From assembly GCF_025629245.1 (NCBI RefSeq), contig NZ_JANZXN010000027.1, forward strand, positions 1-64,000: a DNA stretch of 64,000 bases. Reading direction: 5' to 3'. Origin of the DNA: Natronobiforma cellulositropha. GTDB taxonomy: Archaea > Halobacteriota > Halobacteria > Halobacteriales > Natrialbaceae. Shown piece after piece: positions 48,201 to 55,026 of the stretch. Under the pieces are notes generated by a model. It had not been told where the DNA came from. It ran no database searches and saw only the letters and a program-made list of their open reading frames with translations. Within the stretch, counting starts at the first letter, position 1, and every line of letters starts with the position of its first letter. Position numbers and translations under genes: made by a program.

Positions 48201-50918
48201 GGCGTCGCCGTCGTCCGTCTCGGGATCGAACTCGAGGCGGACGTTCAGCGGCCGGAGGACGTGGGACGCGACACGTCTCGTGACGTCGAGAATACCGGTC
48301 CCGTCGTTGCTTCGCCACAGGTCCGCGGGTGCTCCGCCATCGCCGACCGCGTCCAGAACGTCGGCGACGAGGTCGGTGTCGCAGTGAACTGGCACGTGTC
48401 GCGGGACCGAGAGCGGAATCTTCCATGTGTCTAGGAGGTCGTCGCCGTCGTCGAGGACGTCCACCTCGAGTCGCCACGGGCCGGGGACGACGTCGCGGAC
48501 GACGAGCCCGTCCGATTCGTGGTCCGTCCGGGACTGCTCGAGTTCGGCGGCGACGAATCCCACTTCGAACGATCCGCTGTCGCGGTCTGTGGCGCTCGAG
48601 TCGGTTCCGCTCGCGTCGTCTCCGTTCTCGCCCTCGTCGTCGTCGGCTCCGGGCAGGTCGGCTTCGCCGGCGCCAGCGGCGCTCCCGTACCAGCCGTGGA
48701 CGAGCCGCCAGCGGAAGGTCTCGATGTCGACGGGATCGACGTCGACGTGGGCGTAGGCGTCGTCTGCGAGCAGGGTGAGGTCGAGGTCGACGCGGAGCGT
48801 GCGGCCGTCGTCTGGCTCGAGGTCGTCACCGCCGTCGACGACCGTGTCGGTTCCGAGTCGGCCGAGGTCGGCGGTGCGCTCACCGTGGTAGAACGCCCGG
48901 GCCGGGACCGGAACGGTGTCCAGTAACCCCTCCGACCCTTTCGGATAGCGAAGCCCCTGGTTCACTCGCGTGCTGTGGGTGTTGATCGCGCGAACGGTCC
49001 CACCGATCGCCAGTTCGACCGTCTCGAACGTCTCGACTGCGTCGGTGACGCTGATGAAGCCGTGGCCAACGTACGGATTCGGTCGCTCCGGGAGGAACAG
49101 GTTCGAGATCCCGCGGGCGTTCTCGAACAGCGCGTCGCGGACCTCTTCGACGGTCGGGTTTGCGTCCGTACTCAGGAGCAGCGCCGCCGCTCCGGCGACG
49201 AACGGCGTTGCAGCCGAGGTCCCACCGTACTCGTCCTGGGAGAGTTCGACGTGGGTCGGGCCCGCGAGGTCGACCCCGTCCGCCCCGTACTGCGTCGGTC
49301 CTCGCGAGGAGTAGTGCGCGAGCAGATCCTCGTGTACGTCGACGGCAGCGACCGCCAGCGTGTTCGGGTCCCTGCTGGTGGCAGGGATCGTGAGGCTCCG
49401 TTCCGACGTCCAGGTCGAGAGAGCCAGCCGTCGGTTGACGAATACGTCGAAGTGGTGGCCGCCCGGGCCACCGGTGCGTTCGATCTCGAGGTAGACGCGC
49501 TCGGCGTAGTACTCCTCGACGTTGACCGTCTCGTACGGTCGGCCCGTCCAGGAGTCGTCCAGGAGCGTCCCCCCTTCGGGTGCGTCGAAGAGGCGGACGA
49601 TGTAGTTGCCTCCACCGTCTTCCCAGCCTTCGTCCCAGTAGACCCAGACACGGCCATCGGACCCTCGAACGCCCTGGGTCACCTCCGTGACGATGGCATC
49701 GACGTCGGCGTCGGTGTCGTGACGGAGTGCCAGCAGGTCGACGGCCGGCTCGACGTCCTCGAGCAGGGGGCGCGAGCGGTCGTCGTCGTGGACGGCGATC
49801 CTGAAGACCTCGATGACCTCCTCGATTCCCTCGTCGTCGCTCTCGAAGCAGTCGAAGCCCTCCCAGTCGTCCCGGTCGTCATCGGCGTCCTCCAGGAGGT
49901 CGAACTCCTCGGCGAGGGCCCCGACGATCGCACAGAAGTCTTGCCCACGAAGCGGGCGCAAAATCTCGAGGCGCTCCGTCCCCTCGTCGTCGAACTCGAG
50001 GCGGTCGGGATCGGTCTCGTCCACCGGTATCTCCTCTTCTTCACGCGCTGGAAACTGTCCGTCCCAGTGGTGACCGTTGGCCTTGTTCGACGCGGAGGTG
50101 ACGAACAGTCGGCCGTCTTCGGTGAACTCACCGATCGCTTCGCTGAGTGAGTCCTCCCCATCGATCGGCAAGCCAGCCGTGGGAAACACTCGCTGAGAGT
50201 GGGTAACGACGTCGACGTGGTCGAACGCGAGTCCATGATCGTCGGGGTGTTCCAGTTGCTCGAGGATGTCCTGTGTCCGCAGATCGCCGACTGTCGAGGC
50301 GAGTACCAGATCCGCACCTGGGGCCATCCTCGCGACGACCTCTGCGGAGTTCGTCCCGTGTAACCCCTCCTCGGCGTCGGGCCCGTGCATCCCCTCTTCA
50401 CCGATCGTCTCGACGACCTGGTCGGCGTACACCTCGTTTTCGAGGTCGAACTCGGAGTCGATCACGGCGACCGTGACTCCCTCGCCCGTCACACCGACGA
50501 GATGGGCATCTACTGCCCCCGTCTCGGCCGTCCCGTCGGACGGCTCGGGCTCCTCCTCGTCCTCGAAGAGTTCGATGACCTCTCGCGTCTCGAGCGGTGA
50601 ATCGTCGAGATCCATCCCGTCATCGAGGTGGATCAACACGACCGCACTCGAGTCGGCCACCGCCAGGACGTCCTCGATCCGCACGGTCGCGAAGACGAAC
50701 TGCCCCAGCGTGGACTCGACCGAGCCGCCCACACTCGAGAGGTGCTCGATACCCTCTTCGAGGCGGTCTCGCTCGATATCGACCTTCACGCTGATCTCGT
50801 CGCTCCCGTCGAGGTCGCCCCGCTCTGCCCGCACGAGGAGGGATTTCACCGGTGAGGTGATCCGCATCGCGACCTCGTCCTCGAGGTCGAGACCATCGTC
50901 GCCTTCGCGTCTCCTCAT
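45288..50918 (-). CDS. Giant subtilisin-like (S8) serine protease, first gene of operon (1876 aa)
   Basis: ATG 50918 is preceded by a good ribosome site (GGAGG, six bases before the ATG). The catalytic triad is complete: Asp154 in VAVIDSEFD, His187 in GLHGTNSAEVV, and Ser568 in GGTSAATPFVAGAAALL. The oxyanion Asn278 is in FVTSASNKANG. A stretch of about 290 residues between Asn278 and Ser568 is far longer than in ordinary subtilases and contains an inserted beta domain (YIVRLFDAPEGGTLLDDSW). Residues 1-130 may be a prodomain (KVDIERDRLEEGIEHLSSVG). After the protease, about 1250 residues of unknown beta domains and a helical C-terminal region (about 1480-1860) follow. There is no signal peptide, unusual since most haloarchaeal subtilases are Tat-exported, so it should act in the cytoplasm or leave by a non-classical route. 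It heads the three-gene operon. Confidence 0.85.
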   Translation of the reverse strand: MRRREGDDGLDLEDEVAMRITSPVKSLLVRAERGDLDGSDEISVKVDIERDRLEEGIEHLSSVGGSVESTLGQFVFATVRIEDVLAVADSSAVVLIHLDDGMDLDDSPLETREVIELFEDEEEPEPSDGTAETGAVDAHLVGVTGEGVTVAVIDSEFDLENEVYADQVVETIGEEGMHGPDAEEGLHGTNSAEVVARMAPGADLVLASTVGDLRTQDILEQLEHPDDHGLAFDHVDVVTHSQRVFPTAGLPIDGEDSLSEAIGEFTEDGRLFVTSASNKANGHHWDGQFPAREEEEIPVDETDPDRLEFDDEGTERLEILRPLRGQDFCAIVGALAEEFDLLEDADDDRDDWEGFDCFESDDEGIEEVIEVFRIAVHDDDRSRPLLEDVEPAVDLLALRHDTDADVDAIVTEVTQGVRGSDGRVWVYWDEGWEDGGGNYIVRLFDAPEGGTLLDDSWTGRPYETVNVEEYYAERVYLEIERTGGPGGHHFDVFVNRRLALSTWTSERSLTIPATSRDPNTLAVAAVDVHEDLLAHYSSRGPTQYGADGVDLAGPTHVELSQDEYGGTSAATPFVAGAAALLLSTDANPTVEEVRDALFENARGISNLFLPERPNPYVGHGFISVTDAVETFETVELAIGGTVRAINTHSTRVNQGLRYPKGSEGLLDTVPVPARAFYHGERTADLGRLGTDTVVDGGDDLEPDDGRTLRVDLDLTLLADDAYAHVDVDPVDIETFRWRLVHGWYGSAAGAGEADLPGADDDEGENGDDASGTDSSATDRDSGSFEVGFVAAELEQSRTDHESDGLVVRDVVPGPWRLEVDVLDDGDDLLDTWKIPLSVPRHVPVHCDTDLVADVLDAVGDGGAPADLWRSNDGTGILDVTRRVASHVLRPLNVRLEFDPETDDGDADENVLSTATDDAVRVALEWVYPSTAVAIGPPGDPVETLFDDVDDGESHERSVEGEEAWYGRRYWTYPDGVPRDTWAVSAGLGAFDASGDAVGDPTAVDEPTVDEVLAYAGDAADEADFDPDADETSLWIELCGRALGVSLARAVALSVVDPAPEAERDGRPGVDVTDPAPEEPLRQLLGLHRPDGTDVTAIVDDISDGQLEAPADHGLRESWTDLVAYYERIWCLDEPTTAAYLEHPVGRRYAGYDVLAGVVLESTLEDARDRLPLGPPYGGGLTYGDRDGDWQLDGQPRYGGETRAVTAVDDGRRVGNLQYDLDRTGFSLGFEPANAEGEPGIGRFGYRRVTTDDGMWDGETATDGPATLTDDEERHRLVAGHTAMSVREFRIADAYPNRVYEPLDGQPDGDRVADGVVHRNPGETDPGDGTGVVDEHRHRYGDGFTVLEGAGPPEPAVSATSSTPTFDGSMVGELDLETALELRRWRFAGRRNPVVVQVCDDHDEPETVHAERVQASRGWTSEAESAVVRDHSGYFDPDAEQAEWEPLGRYYHYGTLESGEWGGPGRPQARTTERIDREVDRDHLLGDVLEGDGSDAHERVYRVVADAVTPERTRFDAATSYDEFVSSVSLSGLEVARADDDAPAAAEGQLAAFVRFLAAVDAGVDDVLLEGIDDESVEALREIHEFAFGFFGTTASDLELADGERTGFLRVAGVDGLESLAAGDGERAEQRARYQAYAQWFRTWPWLHRFVASVRHSPRLQVALYLFEVHRLNTLLTERPLEVDGTDAWFYFDSERDLAFALSAQIEGPDRLEAFVAGFDALESARSAWRALLADTLDETTGDEVDALVDGLEGVGTSDELEAFLDDFGLVSADRRAILTGDVGGLPLVDLPEVDLGADASADLVDAADDLNDHRSDVADAAAGLHADFGDRVGVIEADPQTGHGDAPTTFDLEIVYEELMAALPDRELRAANGGGA

Positions 50919-51578
50919 CGACGCCCTCCGATCCGCGTCCGCACTCGAGGGAGAGACTGTGTGATCGTCCGATACGACTCGACGGGCCGAGACGGGCGCT
51001 CGGTTCCCGTCATCGACGGGCCTCTGTCTCGCTCGACGTCGTTCGACGCTCCCTCTCGAACTCGTCGATGGGGCTTCGTCGACGGCGTGTACTCAACATT
51101 CGACCGACGTCGCTCCACCGACGCCATCCAGTGTGGTGACTTCCACTACTCATAGGGGGGTGACTCTCGTAAACAGAGAAACGGACATAGTTTAAACTTT
51201 TGTTATTTTAGAAAAACACATTCGCGTGAGCAGACACTACCGGAGACGAGCGGGAGAGTGAGACCGCTCGAGGGGCGATACACGGAATGGTGGCCCCGTG
51301 GACCGGCTTCGCCTTTCCAGCAGTCGGTGGTGCCGTCGGTCTGGACACCGGCCGAGATCCCTCGCCGACCGATCGGAGCCACTGTGAGCCAGTGTACACC
51401 CGGTCGCCAGATGTATCGGCGGTCAGTGTGTAACCCGTTTCAGTTGTTACTATCGATCCGGGTGACCGGAAAGCTCGACCAACACGACGTACGAGAACGA
51501 TCACGACGAACCCAATCGCGACGAACCCAAGGACCTCGAAATTTACGGCTGTGGTAAATCGCCATACTGCGGTTGATT
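50919..51578. other. Non-coding upstream region of the subtilase operon
   Basis: About 660 bases without a convincing gene. Next to the subtilase start is a GGAGG ribosome site (about 50925-50929), so its message has a leader. An AT-rich patch at 51185-51225 contains TTTAAACTATG on the minus strand and is the best, though distant, promoter candidate. A 124-codon minus frame (51208-51582) begins inside an IS scar and has one membrane-like stretch (VLGFVAIGFVVIVLVRRVG), but its second half is Pro/Ser/Arg-rich and not convincing. Nothing else is seen. Confidence 0.4.
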
Positions 51579-51719
51579 TCACTGGTTGATGCCACGTTTA
51601 ATGCTGTAGACGACACACATCAGGACGAGTTTGCGGAACTCTCGATACCAGGATCGCGCACACACGGCGTCGCTGAGCGTGCGCTCGATCACCGAGAAGA
51701 CGGTCTCCGTCAGGCTTCG
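51579..51719 (-). pseudogene. C-terminal scar of a DDE transposase (IS5-like)
   Basis: The minus frame reads SLTETVFSVIERTLSDAVCA, then SWYREFRKLVLMCVVYSIKR and GINQ before TGA at 51579-51581. This is the conserved C-terminal tail of haloarchaeal DDE transposases (ETVFSVIKRxxGDAVxARxWYREFREIVLMCxVYNIKR type). Only 46 codons remain. The remnant's first codons overlap the last three codons and stop of the VOC gene (stop at 51710-51712), so the deletion or insertion junction falls exactly at that gene's end. Confidence 0.8.
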
Positions 51720-52561
51720 ACCCGGAATCGAACCTCCATCCCATCGGGATCCGTAACCGACAGGCCGTCGGCCGTCTCGACGACGGTATACGACGTTGCG
51801 GCGAGTCGCTCACGCAGGCCCTCGAGTCCCGCCGTCTCGGGGAGGACGACTTCGAACCAGGCCAGCCCACGGCCACCGGCGGGCTCCGTCCGACGCCCCC
51901 ACGTGTTCGCCCCGAGGTGGTGGTGATACCCGCCCGCGGAGACGAACTGCGCTCCCGCCACCGTCTCCTGTACCTCGAAGCCGGACGCCTCCACGTAGCA
52001 CTCGCTGAACGCGTCCAGCGACCTGACCTCGAGGTGGACGTGCCCGACGTCCGTCCCCGGCGGTAGCCGCTCGCGGTCGCTCGCAGCGGCTTCGAGGTGT
52101 TCGAGGCCGAGCGGTTCGGTCCCGATCCGAACCGTGCCGTCGTCGTCGAGGGGCCACTCACTGCGCGGGAAGTCGCGGTAGAGTTCGACGCCGTTTTCCT
52201 CGGGATCGCGGAGGTAGAGCGCCTCACTCACCCAGTGGTCGGACGCACCGCTCAGCCGCCAGCGCTCGCGTATCCGGACCAACGCATCACCCAGCGCCTC
52301 GCGTGAGGGCACTCTGAACGCGTTGTGAAAGAGTCCCGCACTCGAGCGCTGGCGCTTGCGTCCGGTTTCATTTCGCTCGAGCACGAGCAGCGGCGTCTCT
52401 TCGACGCCGAGGGTACAACTGTCGTCCGCGTGGTGGAGGACGTCGAGTCCGACGACGTCCTGGTAGAAGCCCCTCACCTCCTCGAGATCGTCGACACGGA
52501 GTGCAGTCCGTCCGATGCGTGTTCCCTGTGGAAGGCCGTCTGGCGGTGGATACCGAGTCAT
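51710..52561 (-). CDS. VOC-family (glyoxalase / catechol-2,3-dioxygenase-like) protein (283 aa)
   Basis: Two vicinal-oxygen-chelate modules in tandem: the first starts RIGRTALRVDDLEEVRGFYQ and closes with DPEENGVELYRDFP; the second has VGHVHLEVRSLDAFSECYV, the paired-His stretch GGYHHHLGANTW and DPDGMEVRFRV. This layout and length match haloarchaeal and Bacillus CatE-like proteins, which use one divalent metal to cleave aromatic rings or act as glyoxalases; the true substrate cannot be told. The start at 52561 gives MTRYPPPDG and is the first good ATG. A short inverted repeat (ATTCGG-GA-CCGAAT, 52631-52644) lies 70 bases upstream and might be an operator. The stop is fused to an IS scar, so the final residues may differ from relatives. 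Confidence 0.88.
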   Translation of the reverse strand: MTRYPPPDGLPQGTRIGRTALRVDDLEEVRGFYQDVVGLDVLHHADDSCTLGVEETPLLVLERNETGRKRQRSSAGLFHNAFRVPSREALGDALVRIRERWRLSGASDHWVSEALYLRDPEENGVELYRDFPRSEWPLDDDGTVRIGTEPLGLEHLEAAASDRERLPPGTDVGHVHLEVRSLDAFSECYVEASGFEVQETVAGAQFVSAGGYHHHLGANTWGRRTEPAGGRGLAWFEVVLPETAGLEGLRERLAATSYTVVETADGLSVTDPDGMEVRFRVEA

Positions 52562-52645
52562 TGTTGCAAGGTGACGACGGTTGCCGTGGATACGTTCCTG
52601 GCCGTCGTCGGCTCGTCACCCCTCACTTGGATTCGGGACCGAATA

Positions 52646-52721
52646 TACCAGCGGTAACACCGCTGTCACCGGGTGACGACGGCACGACCACCGAACAACT
52701 CGTCGTCCCGTTCGGGGCAAG
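52646..52721. repeat. 76-base repeat, copy 1
   Basis: TACCAGCGGTAACACCGCTG (start) through TTCGGGGCAAG is matched without gaps by 54829-54904, with about a dozen mismatches. It contains two perfect hairpins: CAGCGGT-AAC-ACCGCTG and GTCACC-G-GGTGAC. It sits in the non-coding region upstream of the VOC gene. Confidence 0.8.
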
Positions 52722-53102
52722 GAGAAAAACGCGACGGATTCACTCGAATGTTACGTACGCTGTGAGCCAAATCCAAAATTTAGGTAATAGATGTATCAAT
52801 CACAGAGACCGGGGGAAGACGGTGCATGCATCTACCGTCGCGTACCGATCGAACCGGTGCCATCGGGTGGCATCGGTTGCTCGTCATCGCGTGTATAAGT
52901 CTGCTGAAAATCACACCGCCTCATCCTTCAGCTTTAACTAAACACGACCGTTCATCGAGCCGGTGGATTTATGAGTTACGCCGCGCGCGTTATCGCGCTG
53001 CACCCCCTCTGACGTTAACGAGACGCTCGCGTCTCGTTCGCACACCAGAACGCAAAGCGTTCTGGGGACGCCGATAAACACCTCGATGCGAGATCGTAGC
53101 CC
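52722..53102. other. Hairpin-dense non-coding region
   Basis: No gene is supported in these 380 bases. Inverted repeats are unusually frequent: 52852-52878 (11-base stem, one G-T pair), 52985-52998 (GCGCG/CGCGC, four-base loop), 53017-53038 (AACGAGACGC-TC-GCGTCTCGTT, perfect 10-base stem) and 53045-53065 (CCAGAACGC-AAA-GCGTTCTGG, perfect 9-base stem). The last two lie just beyond the 3' end of the minus-strand TumE-like gene and could terminate it. The stretch 52740-52800 is AT-rich. Possible readings are a REP/MITE-like element or a structured RNA. Confidence 0.5.
53017..53065. terminator. Two adjacent perfect hairpins downstream of TumE-like gene
   Basis: A 10-base-stem hairpin (53017-53038) and a 9-base-stem hairpin (53045-53065) are separated by six bases and lie 40-90 bases beyond the stop of the minus-strand gene at 53103. 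There is no T-run, so an intrinsic-type terminator is not proven; transcript-end protection or a repeat element are alternatives. Confidence 0.35.
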
Positions 53103-53537
53103 CTACTCGCTCCAGAGGGCCGTGATCCTGTCTTCGATCTCGCCGAGGACGAGCGCAACGACGTCACGATGGTCGTCTGGCCACGATGCGTCTTGGCCGG
53201 GCGTCGGGGCAGTGGGTGGAAGATGAAAGTGGTCTCGTGTATTGTGCGGATTCGGGTGCCGGTCCCACCGGCACTCCCAGGCGTGGCCCGAGTGCTTTTC
53301 TCGATAGTGAAGTCTGAAGTCGTCGTTTGTGTACCAACGGACCGTCAACTGCGCCTCGTCGACGGCTGCTGGGTAGTACGACGGGGCAAAGACGACGTGG
53401 AGTTCCAGATGGCCGCTGGCGTCTGTGACGGTCGCTCGGGAGACCTGCCTCGTCGCTTGGAGCCGCGTCTGGATGAACTCGAGGATTGGACGATCGATGG
53501 GGGCAGGGCTCCCGCCATCGCCTGTCGGTGGTACCAT
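53103..53537 (-). CDS. TumE-like (DUF6516-type) toxin candidate, copy 1 (144 aa)
   Basis: The core VRWYTNDDFRLHYREKHSG, then WECRWDRHPNPHNTRDHFHL, followed by PP, is shared with the protein at 56057-56503. The pattern (basic-aromatic strand, WxCRWDRHPNxHNxRxHFHxPP) is the one I associate with haloarchaeal TumE/DUF6516 toxins of toxin-antitoxin systems; this is from memory. The N-terminal part holds a beta strand segment (HLELHVVFAPSYYP), and the C-terminus a helix (VVALVLGEIEDRITALW). The gene starts 8 bases after the stop of the DUF7342-like gene on the same strand, so regulator and toxin are co-transcribed. His/Asp/Arg clustering suggests a nuclease-like site but is not proof. Confidence 0.65.
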   Translation of the reverse strand: MVPPTGDGGSPAPIDRPILEFIQTRLQATRQVSRATVTDASGHLELHVVFAPSYYPAAVDEAQLTVRWYTNDDFRLHYREKHSGHAWECRWDRHPNPHNTRDHFHLPPTAPTPGQDASWPDDHRDVVALVLGEIEDRITALWSE

Positions 53538-53545
53538 CGAGCGGG

Positions 53546-54079
53546 TTACCCGGACGCCTGTTCGCGCTCGCCACTCGTGCGTTGCTGGCGCGCGCGCTCG
53601 TAGCGATCACGCTCCTTGCGGGCGGTCGCCCAGTCGGCGAGGTCGCTGTACACGTCGTCGATGGTCCGCTCGTCGCTACCCTCCCCAGCGGCGACGGCGT
53701 CGACTGCGGCCGGTGACGCGGCGTCGTACGTCGCCACGTATTCGGTGATGCGCGTCGTCAGCTCACGAACGCGATCCTGCAGGTCCTCCACGGGATGATC
53801 GGCTGCGAGCTGGTTGATGCGTCGCCACTCAAAATACGCGTCATTCCGTTCGTAGGTGGTCGGATGGCCGTCGTGTCGAGTGACGATCCCCAAATCGTCG
53901 AACCAGCCGAGGTACTTCCGGGCGGTCTTGGGGTCACAGTCGACGCTGTCGGCGATCGCGCTCGCCGTCGTCGGCTCGCGGGTCTGCAGAATGGTACCGT
54001 AAATTCGTTGTTCGACGTCGTCGCTAGCGAACGCCTCCTCGAAGGGGGGTGGCCCATCGGCGGCATCTGTCTCGGACAT
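53546..54079 (-). CDS. DUF7342-like winged-helix regulator / antitoxin candidate, copy 1 (177 aa)
   Basis: The frame is open to 54223, but ATG 54079 (MSETDAADG) is chosen because a TATA box (GAACTATATC on the minus strand, 54101-54110) lies 26 bases before it. Residues about 20-75 form a winged helix: VEQRIYGTILQTREPTTASA, IADSVDCDPKTARKYLGWFD, LGIVTRHDGHPTTYERNDAY. The FEWRRINQLA segment and a C-terminal coiled helix (VRELTTRITEYVATYD) follow. The same arrangement occurs in the protein at 56504-57031. Placed directly upstream of a TumE-like gene, it is most simply the DNA-binding antitoxin, which usually represses its own operon. The last 25 residues are Arg/Glu/Gln-rich. Confidence 0.75.
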   Translation of the reverse strand: MSETDAADGPPPFEEAFASDDVEQRIYGTILQTREPTTASAIADSVDCDPKTARKYLGWFDDLGIVTRHDGHPTTYERNDAYFEWRRINQLAADHPVEDLQDRVRELTTRITEYVATYDAASPAAVDAVAAGEGSDERTIDDVYSDLADWATARKERDRYERARQQRTSGEREQASG

Positions 54080-54100
54080 ACCAGGAATTACAGGACAGAG

Positions 54101-54110
54101 GATATAGTTC
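54101..54110 (-). promoter_or_regulatory. TATA box for first DUF7342-TumE pair
   Basis: GAACTATATC read on the minus strand, centred 26 bases before ATG 54079. This fits a leaderless transcript and decides the start codon of the regulator gene. The rest of the gap up to 54309 shows nothing I can name. Confidence 0.6.
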
Positions 54111-54309
54111 TTACTTCGGGGAATAGTTTCCTGATCCGGTGGGGCTGAGATCCACAGGTTGCCAGTATCGTAGCCAACATCGGGTAGTCCCCCCCGGAGA
54201 ACGAGTGGTGGAACGTCGACCACGTAGGCTGTCGAACGAAGAATGTGCTTCCTCGACGTGAGTGGGTCAAGTATCCCCGATCAGTCTCGTTCACTTTCCC
54301 CAGGGGACG

Positions 54310-54830
54310 CTATTCGACGACCGCTACGTCGAACTTCCCGCGCCAGCGGTAGCGCCGGCCGCCCCAGACGAACGTCCGACGGGCGAGCGCATACAACAGT
54401 AGAGGAACGAACACGAACAGCGCCGGATACGCCAATATGGCCGTCCACCGGCGGACGCCCAGAACCTCGTTGACGGCGAGATGCAGCACGGTCAAGGCTA
54501 CCGCCGCGGGGAGCGGAGCCAGGATCGCCCCTGCAAGGACGAGCAGCGAGACGAGCCACGTCCCGGCGATGGTCCCGGGAAAATGCCACCGGAGAATTTG
54601 CGCCCACCGGACCGGGCGTTCGACCGCCTCGTGGATGGACCCTCCGATGGGAACGATGTGCGTCCGGCCGACGTTCTTCACCTGAAGGTACTCCATGAGG
54701 AGTCCATCGTCGCTGACGGGCCGCCGAAGCTCGTCGAGAAACGCGGCCTCGTTGATGTCGCCCCGTTCGAAGAGAACTGAGCCGCCCCAGATCTGGTCGC
54801 CGAGGGAGAGGGGGAGCGAGCCAGCCGATA
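54310..54830 (-). pseudogene. 3' part of a family-2 glycosyltransferase (5' truncated)
   Basis: The minus frame carries the C-terminal half of a membrane GT2 enzyme of the ceramide-glucosyltransferase/HpnI kind. It shows LGDQIWGGSVLFERGDINEA (acceptor-site region), VSDDGLLMEYLQ (catalytic Asp pair), RWAQILRW (a Q/RxxRW-like motif) and three C-terminal hydrophobic helices ending YRWRGKFDVAVVE. The N-terminal nucleotide-binding half with its DxD motif is missing: upstream of about 54830 the frame enters the 76-base repeat and becomes Arg/Ser-rich. The long frame to 55152 is therefore not one protein. The break point coincides with repeat copy 2 (54829-54904), suggesting that the repeat or an element carrying it took part in the deletion. 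Confidence 0.75.
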
Positions 54831-54904
54831 CCAGCGGTGACACTGCCGTCACCGAGTGACGACGGCTCGGCCACCGGACAACCCGTCGTCCAGTTCGGGG
54901 CGAG
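54829..54904. repeat. 76-base repeat, copy 2
   Basis: Collinear with 52646-52721, same orientation, no gaps. It lies at the truncation point of the glycosyltransferase remnant. The first hairpin is partly kept (mostly paired) and the second has one mismatch (GTCACC-G-AGTGAC). Confidence 0.8.
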
Positions 54905-54996
54905 CCTCGTTCACCACTCTCGGGTTCCTGGCTGCTGGCCACGGTTCCGGCGACTGTACCGGAGTCCGTCTCTCCGATGACCGTTTCCTCGTCTAC

Positions 54997-55005
54997 CTTT
55001 ATACG
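54997..55005 (+). promoter_or_regulatory. TATA box for the HNH gene
   Basis: CTTTATACG centred about 26 bases before ATG 55027. It selects that ATG over the longer open frame beginning at 54856, whose first 57 residues overlap the repeat and are not protein-like. Confidence 0.65.
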
Positions 55006-55026
55006 CGTTCGCTGGGAGATACGCCA

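Noticed and set aside
50915-51127. 70-codon frame whose TGA overlaps the subtilase ATG
   Set aside because: The 4-base overlap looked like a fourth operon gene, but the product is strongly Arg/Ser-rich and basic, unlike haloarchaeal proteins, and the ribosome site before the subtilase makes it unnecessary.
51208-51582. 124-codon frame with one membrane-like stretch
   Set aside because: It begins within an IS scar and its second half is Pro/Ser/Arg-rich; kept only as a note in the non-coding feature.
54856-55026. N-terminal extension of the HNH protein from 54856
   Set aside because: It overlaps the 76-base repeat, is not protein-like, and the TATA box at 54997-55005 fits the ATG at 55027.
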